64,000 nt of DNA from positions 62,001-126,000 of the forward strand of contig CAVIIX010000003.1 in assembly GCA_963643225.1 (NCBI GenBank), read 5' to 3'. A program made the position numbers and the translations under genes. Under the pieces are notes generated by a model that saw nothing but the letters and a program-made list of their open reading frames with translations, had not been told where the DNA came from and searched no databases. Shown piece by piece: positions 44,600-52,518 of this stretch (its first letter is position 1; every line of letters begins with the position of its first letter). This DNA is from UBA1258 sp963643225. GTDB lineage: Bacteria > Bacillota > Clostridia > Lachnospirales > Lachnospiraceae.

Positions 44600-46210
44600 T
44601 CAATATAAGGTATGGTGTTCTTGAACTTTTATAAGTTCAAAATCATCCAGAATATCGTACACCCAGTCGGTTGATAGATGAGATTCTATTATAAAATAGG
44701 TTTTGTCGTGACCGGCATATGCATTTGCTTTTTTCTTTTCCTGTAAGGGACTGTGAGAAGTCCAGGTGCCAAGTCTATAGGAATTTTTAGCTTCCACAGC
44801 TTCTTTTAAAAACATTTTTTCAGAAATGCTTGTGTAGGAATTTGTCTCTAAAAGACATACTCCATCATCATGCTCTTTTACAATTTCGTTTATATTGTTC
44901 CACTTATCGTTACCCCTTGATAAGGCTTCGGCATTTTTATCCGTGACAAAAAGCGAGACAATAAGAAGGGTAGCGGAAATGCCCATTAAAATTATTATTT
45001 TCTTTATATTAAGATTATCAATGTGCTTAAGAGCACAGGCAAGCATTAACAGGACAGACGCAGCTATTAAGGGCATCATTACCCTCTCCAAAACTCTCTG
45101 AAGGTATATAAAATATACAGTAACCGCGCCGTCAAATATCATAAGTGCTTGTGTTACAAACAGTGAAAACCTGTCCTTTTTTATAAGAAAAAAGGTAAAA
45201 GAAAACAAAAATGCAAGAATCAATATAACACCGTAATAAGACTTAAAATAGTTTATTCCGGAGGTTATTGCTGTTTTTGTAAAACACATTTCCGATTCGT
45301 TAACCAGCTCCTCTAAAAATGCTGCACTCATGCCTGGGATGATTTCTATATCGTACTGGTCAAGAGCAATCGCTATGCTGTCAGGTATACCTTTTTCTTC
45401 ATAAAGTTCAAAATTCCACACATATCTTGGCAGCAATCCGTAATCATAGGCTTTTACTCTTACATCATTAAAAACCATATATTCCTGCCATTCAACGCTT
45501 CGATAGGCATATTTTTCAATTAAGAAGGATGCAATTACAAGCAAAAGGAAAATACACACCGGTATTATTGCTTCCTTTACCGGTCTTAAAATTTCCTTCT
45601 GTCTGTGAATATAAACCATTGCAGCCAGGCATACTAACGGCATCAGCATTAAAAACACCATTTCTCGCATCCACATGCCATTTATCAAAAGCAGGATTAT
45701 AATGGCATAATCAAAGCCTTTAAATTTCTTTAAGGACGCAATGTAAAAGCAGGCTGTAATCATCAATAGACCAGCATGCACCGTATACTGAAAACCATTA
45801 ATATATTTAAGACACAAAAGCATTAATACAGCATAGGTTATAATTTCTGTAACAATTTTTCCTGTTTTGCCGGTTACGGCCTTACAGGCATTAAAAATTA
45901 TCAAAAATACACATGCACCGTCACAGAAAAGAATGTATGCTTCAAACCACTCACCACAAGGTGCAGCAGTGTAAAGGCCTTTAAACAAAAGTCCCAATGG
46001 GTACATTATATAAATCAGATGTGCTTCCGGAGTGCCGGTGTAGACACCGCTCATCAAATTATGAAGCATAATATCGTCATTGGAGCTAAAATAAAAACCC
46101 CATTTAAAAAAAACGAAAAGTAACGTTAACAGAGTTAACGTTACTGATAAAAATATTGGGTTTAAAAATTTAAATTTTTCGTTTTTCATTGATTTACTCA
46201 AAAATGACAC
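44600..46210 (-). CDS. Large membrane protein of an undescribed envelope family (paralogue 2)
   Basis: About 530 residues with about eleven membrane segments. It is related to the protein at 19977-21773: both have ND(D/E) early, the G-x-Y-x-G then H-x-I stretch, and EWQ(E/D)Y followed by an R-x4-DYG-like run. Start is uncertain: GTG at 46210, TTG at 46201 (best spacing from AGGTG) or ATG at 46189. The early coding region holds a 10-bp perfect palindrome pair (46121-46143). No named function; GT-C-like by layout. Confidence 0.7.
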   Translation of the reverse strand: MSFLSKSMKNEKFKFLNPIFLSVTLTLLTLLFVFFKWGFYFSSNDDIMLHNLMSGVYTGTPEAHLIYIMYPLGLLFKGLYTAAPCGEWFEAYILFCDGACVFLIIFNACKAVTGKTGKIVTEIITYAVLMLLCLKYINGFQYTVHAGLLMITACFYIASLKKFKGFDYAIIILLLINGMWMREMVFLMLMPLVCLAAMVYIHRQKEILRPVKEAIIPVCIFLLLVIASFLIEKYAYRSVEWQEYMVFNDVRVKAYDYGLLPRYVWNFELYEEKGIPDSIAIALDQYDIEIIPGMSAAFLEELVNESEMCFTKTAITSGINYFKSYYGVILILAFLFSFTFFLIKKDRFSLFVTQALMIFDGAVTVYFIYLQRVLERVMMPLIAASVLLMLACALKHIDNLNIKKIIILMGISATLLIVSLFVTDKNAEALSRGNDKWNNINEIVKEHDDGVCLLETNSYTSISEKMFLKEAVEAKNSYRLGTWTSHSPLQEKKKANAYAGHDKTYFIIESHLSTDWVYDILDDFELIKVQEHHTLY

Positions 46211-46229
46211 CTAATATCAGATGTCTGGT
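46206..46229 (+). repeat. 24-bp repeat, left of the Pse block
   Basis: Matches the reverse complement of 52486-52509 at 19 of 24 positions (common core AATATC-x-GAT). The two copies are inverted and lie at the two ends of the block from the amber-broken gene to pseF. This copy overlaps the possible start region of the gene at 44600. Short and partly palindromic, so a chance origin cannot be excluded. Confidence 0.4.
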
Positions 46230-46234
46230 TTCAT

Positions 46235-47911
46235 TTACTTTACCGTAAACTCATACACCTTAAGCCAGCCACCCCTTGTGACATAGCGGTATTCTGTGCT
46301 TTTATCTAAACATTCTTCAAAAAATTCTTTTGCTTCGTCCACCTCATCCTCATGACAGTACACTACAATGGTGTCCGTATCTGAAATAGCCCTGACTGCA
46401 TTAACTGCATTTTTGTTTTTATCTGTTGAAAGAAAACAGATTTTATTGGGAATGGTCCAATCGTAATAGCCATAGCCACCGCCTGTGCCCCCATACACTA
46501 TCCAGGGCGTATCTGAATTTTCTTTTAAAAATTCAAGATCCTTGCCACCGTCGTTAAGATATGCAATTCCTTCACCGTTATTCAAAACCGTAAGCTCAAA
46601 ACGAGCTATAAAAAATGCAAGAATAATGCATACAGCAATTCTAAATGCCTTCTTTAAAAAAACGTTCCTTATAATTTCAAAGGCTTTTTCGACTATAATT
46701 ATAAAGCAAAGTGCAGTAATGAACATAAGAATCGTGGTGGAGCCCCAGAAATATCTTTCTTCATATCCATCAGGCATCGAATAAGTAATTACTATCTGAT
46801 AGGCTTGGATTGAAAAAAGAGTTAAAGATAAATATACGGCTCTGCTTTTATCAGGTCTTTTATATAAAATAATCAATCCAAGCGTCAGAATAACTGCAAT
46901 AATCAAAAGCCCGGCGCCTGTGGATACCTGCCCGGCGGTATAGTCCATGATGACACTGTCATAGCCCTTTAATATTAATTTAAATCTCTCGTCGGTTATA
47001 TTAAAGAAAGAGGAAAGCGCCCTTGCGCCCTGAGCCTTAAGTAAATTAGTAAAGGCATAGTTAAATATAATCCGCGTAAAGAAAAGCGCTTCCAAAAAAG
47101 CAATTATCCAGCCATAAACCACCTTAAAATATCTGGATTTAAAGGGAGTAACATTTTCTTCTTTACTTTTAACAATTCCTAAAATCAGCAAATACACGCA
47201 GAAGGTTACCGCTACAATTGCATAAAAAGCCCAATAATCATAGGTAGAAAGTAAACCGCAAAGGGTTATAAAAAACATTCCTATAAGTGTTTTTACAGGA
47301 TATTCTTTTCCTTTTGCAGTATTATCCAAAAGCTTTACAGCAAAAGAAACGGTTAACGCTTCCAGTAAAAGAAGCAGCATGTAAAGTCGCATCATTGTGG
47401 CCTGCTCTAACATAAGCCGGTTAAAATAAACACATACAACAAAAACCGTTATAATTGCCGGGATGTTTTTATCCGTGTATTTTAAAAGAGTTTTATAAAG
47501 GATAAATAAAAATGCTACATATATTGGTAAATTTATCAAAAGCCCTATCCATATTGAAGCACTGCCCTTTGCAATAAGACACACTATTCGAAAAATAAAA
47601 TAATAAAGCGGAAGCTGGTCTGCATATTTTGTCATGTAGACTTCCATATCGTGAACCTGAAGATGACCTGAGTCTGCAGCCATAAATCTGATTATGTCAC
47701 TTCTGTCCTGCCATTCATCTCTCGCTTCATCAGGCCATTGCTACTCAAAGCCGTTGGCAGTCTCAAAGGAAAGTATTTCGTCTATAAACCACACTTCTTT
47801 TTTTGTGCCAAGATATATAAATTCAATTACAGCAAGTAAAATTAGTAAAATACCTGCGAGTATTATTAATTTCTCTTGATTAAATGTTTTTGATTTTTCT
47901 TTAAAATTCAT
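46235..47911 (-). pseudogene. Multi-spanning membrane protein gene interrupted by an in-frame amber codon
   Basis: The natural start is the ATG at 47911, which overlaps the pseG stop as ATGA. The frame then runs through a membrane segment and FIDEILSFETANGFE to a TAG at 47743-47741 (codon 57). It continues in the same frame as QWPDEARDEWQDRSDI and through 46235, giving 558 codons in all. The body has about eleven membrane segments and a C-terminal outer domain, in the style of PMT_2-like GT-C enzymes. The early acidic FIDE loop, likely catalytic, is cut off from the rest. An ATG at 47683 could restart a 482-residue product, but it lacks the first segment. A nonsense mutation is the simplest explanation. 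Confidence 0.8.
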
Positions 47912-48924
47912 TCTGAAATAACCTTTGCTATTCTTTTTGCGCCTCTTCCGTCAACTAAAGCCTTTGCCTTTTTAGACATTATTTCACGCTTAAGTTTATC
48001 TAAAGACAAAGCGATTGTTTTTTCATGAAGAGTCCTGTAAAAATCTTTATCTTTTCTTACGTCCCCTGCATATTCCATAATACTTCGCTTAAAAAAGCCT
48101 AAAGCACCAAGAATCTGGTTGTCTGCAAGCACGTAATTGATGGAAGGAATGCCGCAGGCGCACAGCTCATACTGAGTACTGCCTGCCGCCGTTACGGATA
48201 AATCGCTCTTTAACATAAGGCCTTTCATATCCGTTACGTTTTGATGAATTTCTATATTTTTATTTCCCTTGGTAAGATGTTTTATTTGCTTCAAATCTTC
48301 CGAAAAAGCACCTACCACAAAAGTATAATGAAGGTCATCAGGATGCTCACATATTTCCTTTGCAAAATTTAAGGCTACATGTAAAGAATCCGCACCGCCT
48401 GTTAACACAAGCACGTTTAAAGCCTTCTCTTTAATTAAAGCAGGTGCAAGAGCTTCAAAGTCCTTTCTTAAAGGGGCATATTCAGTGCCCCTGCAGCATT
48501 TTGGAGGTTTACCCTTGTATAAAATTTCGTAATCCATATCCTCTGCATAGACATTGTAATTAATAAGAGTGTCAACGGGATATGCAAATGCTGCAAGATC
48601 GTCAATGTATGCAGTCTTTGTAATCGTCTTTAATTCATTTAGATAGTTCTTTGTCACATAATAACTGTCAATTACAATGCACGAAGGCTTATATTTTAAT
48701 ATAAAGCTCTTAAATTTTGGAAGCTCATCTTCTAGGTTCGTATAATCCGTATCAAGAATCAGTGTCTCAAAGCCCCTTGAATTAACAAATTCTTCAGAGA
48801 CCTTATCTGCTAATACAAATTTTACAGCTATTCCGTTTTCTTTTAACGCTGCCGCCACCGACATGCATCTCATAAGATGCCCGGTACCAAGGATATGGTT
48901 TCCGTCTGCTCTTAGGAAAATCAT
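47908..48924 (-). CDS. pseG: UDP-2,4-diacetamido-2,4,6-trideoxy-beta-L-altropyranose hydrolase (PseG)
   Basis: 338 residues. The opening RADGNHILGTGHLMRCMSVA contains the His proposed as catalytic base, and CIVIDSYYV and YAPLRKDF are conserved in PseG. The C-terminal half has the GT-B-like AAGSTQYELCACGIPSI segment. PseG removes UDP from the altrose nucleotide, giving the free sugar for PseI. The 3' end overlaps the next gene as ATGA, and the formyltransferase gene ends 3 nt before its start. If the substrate carries N4-formyl rather than N4-acetyl, the enzyme must accept it. Confidence 0.88.
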   Translation of the reverse strand: MIFLRADGNHILGTGHLMRCMSVAAALKENGIAVKFVLADKVSEEFVNSRGFETLILDTDYTNLEDELPKFKSFILKYKPSCIVIDSYYVTKNYLNELKTITKTAYIDDLAAFAYPVDTLINYNVYAEDMDYEILYKGKPPKCCRGTEYAPLRKDFEALAPALIKEKALNVLVLTGGADSLHVALNFAKEICEHPDDLHYTFVVGAFSEDLKQIKHLTKGNKNIEIHQNVTDMKGLMLKSDLSVTAAGSTQYELCACGIPSINYVLADNQILGALGFFKRSIMEYAGDVRKDKDFYRTLHEKTIALSLDKLKREIMSKKAKALVDGRGAKRIAKVISE

Positions 48925-48927
48925 AAA

Positions 48928-49503
48928 TTATTTCCTTACCGCTTTTATAAAATCCTCTGTTTTCATATCATAAGAGGTGATTTTTTCATTTAAAAATTTA
49001 GTGTCACCAACAGAATGGTATGTGCCAATTCCAATCGGAGTTTTCTTTAAATCCTTCCAAAAATCCACATACGAAAAAGCATCCTTAAAGAGTTCAATTG
49101 CGTTTTTATTAAGGTTTTCATAGCTTGATCTAATAGTCTCTCCGTCCCCATGTGTCACAAGTCTCTGGGCAATAATAAAGCCTTTATCAAGTGAAGCATC
49201 CATATAATGAAGAGTAACTCCTCTTGGGGTACCCTCCGCAAGGCTCCATAGATTGGGAGATGCACCTCTGTTAAAGGGAAGGTATGAATTATGAAGGTTT
49301 ACCGCATTAAAATCAAGTGCCTCAAGCATTTCCTTTGTCAGAATATATCTATAGGTATAGCTTACAGTAAGGTCAAAGTTTTCCTTCTTAACCCATTCAA
49401 CAGACAGCCTGTCTTTAATAAAGGTTGTTTCGTGCCCCTGTTCCTTTATCCAGTCAAACAAAGGAAGCGCACATTCGTTATTGTATAAGCATAAAATTTT
49501 CAT
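48928..49503 (-). CDS. Formyltransferase-family enzyme (Fmt-fold) in the Pse cluster
   Basis: About 191 residues. The catalytic Asn-His-Asp set of the formyl_transf_N family appears as NLHNSYLPFNRGASPNLW, then GVTLHYMDASLDKGFIIAQ with the Asp. It is shorter than Fmt (about 310) and lacks a C-terminal tRNA-binding domain, so it acts on a small substrate, as do sugar N-formyltransferases using N10-formyl-tetrahydrofolate. The ATG at 49503 lies 4 nt after the pseI stop, so translation is probably coupled; the frame is open to 49542. Its position between pseI and pseG, with no PseH visible, suggests that it formylates the 4-amino group made by PseC. Family firm, substrate inferred. Confidence 0.82.
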   Translation of the reverse strand: MKILCLYNNECALPLFDWIKEQGHETTFIKDRLSVEWVKKENFDLTVSYTYRYILTKEMLEALDFNAVNLHNSYLPFNRGASPNLWSLAEGTPRGVTLHYMDASLDKGFIIAQRLVTHGDGETIRSSYENLNKNAIELFKDAFSYVDFWKDLKKTPIGIGTYHSVGDTKFLNEKITSYDMKTEDFIKAVRK

Positions 49504-49507
49504 ATTA

Positions 49508-50542
49508 CTAATCCAAAAATTCCTTTGTAATTGGGTGACCACGCTTAATGTCCCTAGGGCAGGGCCTTCCGATAAGCTCCTTTAAATATTTAGGGGCAAT
49601 TCCGTAACCGGGTCTTATGGAGCGAATATTCTCATTTGTTATAATCTCATCCTTTTTTATATCCTTAACAGCAAATAGACTTCTTCTGAAGATTGTTGAA
49701 GATTTTTCTTTGGTCGTAAGCTCGTAATCAGGGCCCTTTGCAATTAATGCAGCATTTCTGATATTCTTAACCATCCTGGCAAAATCATCAATTTCCATAC
49801 TGAATTCGCTGTCGGCGGTTTTAATTGTTTTCGAAAGACACACATGCTTTTCTACCACTACTGCCCCAAGGCTTACGCCCACAACTGCCGCAAGGCTTCC
49901 CTCGCTATGGTCGGAAAGGCCGACGTTCACGTTAAATTTTGATTTCATGTCAGGGATGTTGCCAAGATGCATATCCTCCCAGTTGGCGGGGTATTCACTG
50001 CAGCATTTTAACAACACTACCTGCTTATTACCCATTCTGTAGCAGGCGTCAACAGCCTCCTGAATGTCCTCAACACTTCCCATACCGCAGGATATTATCA
50101 TGGGCTTTTGTTTAGAAGCCGCATATTCAATAAGCGGAATATCCGGAAGCTCAAAGCTTGCTATTTTATAGGCCTCTGCCCCAAGCTTTTCAAGATAATC
50201 AACCGCTGTATTGTCAAAAGGCGTCGAAAGAAAGTCAACACCGCATTTTTCACATTCTTTTTTAATAGCCTCATGCCACTCCCAGGGGGTGTTGGCATCC
50301 TTATAAAGGTCGTGAAGTTTATAACCGTCCCAGAGACCACCCTTTATCTGAAAATATTCGTTATCACAGTCAATTGTAAGAGTGTCTGCAGTGTAGGTCT
50401 GAATCTTTAAGCAGTCTGCACCGGCCTTAGCCGCCTTACGCACTATTTCAAGAGCATTTTCAAGGCTTCCTGCGTGATTGGCACTCATTTCGGCGATTAT
50501 ATATACCTCGCCCTTTTTAATCTTTTCAAACAGCTGAAACAT
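49508..50542 (-). CDS. pseI: Pseudaminic acid synthase (NeuB family)
   Basis: 344 residues. TIM-barrel domain with AEMSANHAGSLENAL, GADCLKIQTYTADTLT and GGLWDGYKLHDLYKDANTPWEW, which is the PseI rather than NeuB pattern. IISCGMGS and GLSDHS follow, and a C-terminal SAF (antifreeze-like) domain ends with the RPGYGIAPKYL segment. It condenses the free trideoxy-altrose sugar with phosphoenolpyruvate to pseudaminic acid. It has its own promoter (50569-50597) and a GAGGT ribosome site. Confidence 0.9.
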   Translation of the reverse strand: MFQLFEKIKKGEVYIIAEMSANHAGSLENALEIVRKAAKAGADCLKIQTYTADTLTIDCDNEYFQIKGGLWDGYKLHDLYKDANTPWEWHEAIKKECEKCGVDFLSTPFDNTAVDYLEKLGAEAYKIASFELPDIPLIEYAASKQKPMIISCGMGSVEDIQEAVDACYRMGNKQVVLLKCCSEYPANWEDMHLGNIPDMKSKFNVNVGLSDHSEGSLAAVVGVSLGAVVVEKHVCLSKTIKTADSEFSMEIDDFARMVKNIRNAALIAKGPDYELTTKEKSSTIFRRSLFAVKDIKKDEIITNENIRSIRPGYGIAPKYLKELIGRPCPRDIKRGHPITKEFLD

Positions 50543-50568
50543 ATTCTACCTCACGTTTTCCAAAAGAC

Positions 50569-50597
50569 ATTATATCCCATTGTTTTAAGCTATTCAA
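50569..50597 (-). promoter_or_regulatory. Promoter of the pseI operon
   Basis: TTGAAT (50597-50592) and TATAAT (50574-50569), 17 bases apart, on the minus strand. The start would be about 20-25 nt before the pseI ATG. It drives pseI, the formyltransferase, pseG and the broken gene. Confidence 0.7.
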
Positions 50598-50633
50598 TGA
50601 AAAAAACTTAATAAAGCCTTAGGAAAGATGTAT

Positions 50634-50662
50634 TTGCCTTATTTTTAATAATCGTTTAAACT
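50634..50662 (+). promoter_or_regulatory. Candidate promoter giving a leaderless transcript
   Basis: TTGCCT (50634-50639) and TAAACT (50657-50662), 17 bases apart, on the plus strand. The expected start is at or next to the ATG at 50670, and there is no Shine-Dalgarno in front of that ATG. The -10 is only moderate. Confidence 0.35.
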
Positions 50663-50669
50663 TAGATTT

Positions 50670-51776
50670 ATGAATAAGAAAAAATATACACGCGTTTACG
50701 TCTGCCACACCTATTATCATGCATATATTTCATTTTTAAAGGAGCTTGCCCTTCCAAAAGAACAGCAGGGCTCTGCCCATTTAATACTTTCAAAAATGTC
50801 CAATAAATTTGAAGCCTTTGATGAAAGAGTATTGAAGACAGGCGTTTTTGATAAGGTTATCAACTATGACGAAAAGCGTGAAACAGAATACGAAGGGCTG
50901 TCAAAATATAAGGAAGATCACGGAAATCAGCTTTCAAATATGCTTTCGCGTATCATTTTTACCAAAAAATTTTCAAAAGCCCTTGAAGCGGATGTGCCCG
51001 TTAATTTTAAGGATTATGAAGATATTTTTGTGTTTAGCGATAACGACCCCATCGGATGGTATTTAAGCGGTCACCACATTTATTATCACTCGGTGGAGGA
51101 CGGTCTTAACACCCTTGCCCCCTGCGTTCTGGCTGTAAGTGAAAATAAAAGCTTTTTAAAATTGAAGCTTTTTCTAAGTGATAAATTAAATATTTTATTT
51201 ATAAGAGACGGCTTCAATAAATATTGTCTTGATATGGAGGTTAATGATATCTCGGTTATCGGATACCCCTGTAAAAAATACAAGGAAGTACCCAGAAAGC
51301 CCCTGCAGGAGCGCTTGACGGATGCTGATAAAGAAATTCTTTTAACTGCCTTTGTTGATAATTTAGATGAACTGAACAAAAAAATAGATGCCCTTGACCC
51401 TTCAGCCAAAAACATCTTAATTTTAACGGAGCCCTTATGCGATTTAGAAACCCGTAAGCGTCTCTTTAAGGACCTATACGAAAGATATTCTAAAGAAGGC
51501 AATGTATTCTTTAAACCTCATCCCAGAGACTATCTTGATTATGAAAAGGAATTTCCTAAGGTGCCTAGGTTTAACGCAAGCATGCCCATGGAAATTTTGA
51601 ACTTTTTTGATAAGGTTCACTTTAAGAAGGTGGTTTCGATATTTACAAATTTAAATGCTGTTTCTTTTGCTGAAGAAAAAGAACTTTTAGGCACCAAATT
51701 TATGGATGCCTATGAAGATCCTTCAATTCATGCATGGATAGATGAAAATAAATTAATGAAATCCCACAGTAAATAA
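50670..51776 (+). CDS. GT52-like bacterial sialyltransferase-type glycosyltransferase
   Basis: 368 residues, no membrane segment. It carries the motif set of bacterial sialyltransferases: EDG at residues 143-145 (HSVEDGLNT), KPHP at 282-285, and a Ser-containing VVSIFTN at 321-327. ILTEPL (250-255) matches the GT52 pattern. These residues act as base and CMP-binding groups in known enzymes. It is encoded opposite to its neighbours between pseI and pseF and ends one base before the pseF stop, so convergent transcription has no terminator gap. The start lacks a ribosome site. Probably transfers CMP-pseudaminic acid, but the donor is inferred. Confidence 0.75.
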   Translation: MNKKKYTRVYVCHTYYHAYISFLKELALPKEQQGSAHLILSKMSNKFEAFDERVLKTGVFDKVINYDEKRETEYEGLSKYKEDHGNQLSNMLSRIIFTKKFSKALEADVPVNFKDYEDIFVFSDNDPIGWYLSGHHIYYHSVEDGLNTLAPCVLAVSENKSFLKLKLFLSDKLNILFIRDGFNKYCLDMEVNDISVIGYPCKKYKEVPRKPLQERLTDADKEILLTAFVDNLDELNKKIDALDPSAKNILILTEPLCDLETRKRLFKDLYERYSKEGNVFFKPHPRDYLDYEKEFPKVPRFNASMPMEILNFFDKVHFKKVVSIFTNLNAVSFAEEKELLGTKFMDAYEDPSIHAWIDENKLMKSHSK

Positions 51777-52463
51777 TTATTTCTGCAAAAGTTTATATTT
51801 AAGCTCGGCAAGAAGCCAGTCTACCTCTGTGTCAATATCCTGAACCTCCATTTCGGATATGCACAGAGGTTTTATTTTGCCCATTAAAAGATTTTTGTTT
51901 TCCTTAAATCTTTCAACGTTAAAAACATAGAACTGACCGGCATCATGATAGTGCTTTTCTAAATCCTGAGAGCGCGAAAAGGAATATTCAGGATAAAGAA
52001 ATTCTATGTTTTCACCTATCATGTGAAAGGCGCGCTGAGGAGGGTAGGAAAAGTCCACAACAGGGATTACCGTATCAGTATCCCCTGCTGTGAGAATTCT
52101 TATTCCTTCCTTAAGCCTGTCGGCTGTAATAAAGGGAGCTGTTGGATAAATGCAGCAGGCGATATCAAATTTTTCGCCGCGCTTTTCATATTCCTTAAGC
52201 ACCTCCAGAATTACATCCGTTGTGGAGGCATAGTCATTAGAAGTCTTTTCACTTCTTAAGAAAGGAACTTTTGCGCCATATTTTTTAGCAATTTCTGCAA
52301 TTTCCGTATCGTCTGTCGACACCATTATGGTATCAAAAGCCTTTGAGGCTATTGCTGCCTCAATTGAATAGGCAATTATCGGCTTTCCGCAGAATTCCTT
52401 TATATTTTTTCTCGGTATACGTTTACTGCCGCCACGGGCGGTAATGATGGCAAGTGTGTGCAT
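51777..52463 (-). CDS. pseF: CMP-pseudaminic acid cytidylyltransferase (NeuA/PseF family)
   Basis: About 228 residues. LAIITARGGSKRIPRKNIK is the CTP-binding signature, with AKVPFLRSEKTSND, YPTAPFIT and the metal Asp in VQDIDTEVDW. The PPQRAFH segment is typical of PseF. It activates Pse with CTP for the transferase. The ATG at 52463 has AGGAGT 6 nt upstream; the open frame reaches 52487 without such a site. Its stop touches the end of the plus-strand transferase gene. Confidence 0.87.
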   Translation of the reverse strand: MHTLAIITARGGSKRIPRKNIKEFCGKPIIAYSIEAAIASKAFDTIMVSTDDTEIAEIAKKYGAKVPFLRSEKTSNDYASTTDVILEVLKEYEKRGEKFDIACCIYPTAPFITADRLKEGIRILTAGDTDTVIPVVDFSYPPQRAFHMIGENIEFLYPEYSFSRSQDLEKHYHDAGQFYVFNVERFKENKNLLMGKIKPLCISEMEVQDIDTEVDWLLAELKYKLLQK

Positions 52464-52485
52464 GAAATACTCCTGTCTGATTGGC

Positions 52486-52509
52486 ACAAGATATCAGATA
52501 TTTAGTGTC
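52486..52509 (-). repeat. 24-bp repeat, right of the Pse block
   Basis: Partner of 46206-46229 in inverted orientation (19 of 24 matches). It lies in the 55-base gap between leuA and pseF. It contains GATATC and is partly palindromic. Confidence 0.4.
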
Positions 52510-52518
52510 CCTTTATGA

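Noticed and set aside
47741..47743. Amber codon read as pyrrolysine
   Set aside because: No pyrrolysine genes or insertion context are visible and the host gene is a membrane glycosyltransferase-like protein; a nonsense mutation is simpler.
48928..49503. Methionyl-tRNA formyltransferase (Fmt)
   Set aside because: It is about 120 residues shorter than Fmt and lacks the tRNA-binding C-terminal domain; its context is sugar synthesis.
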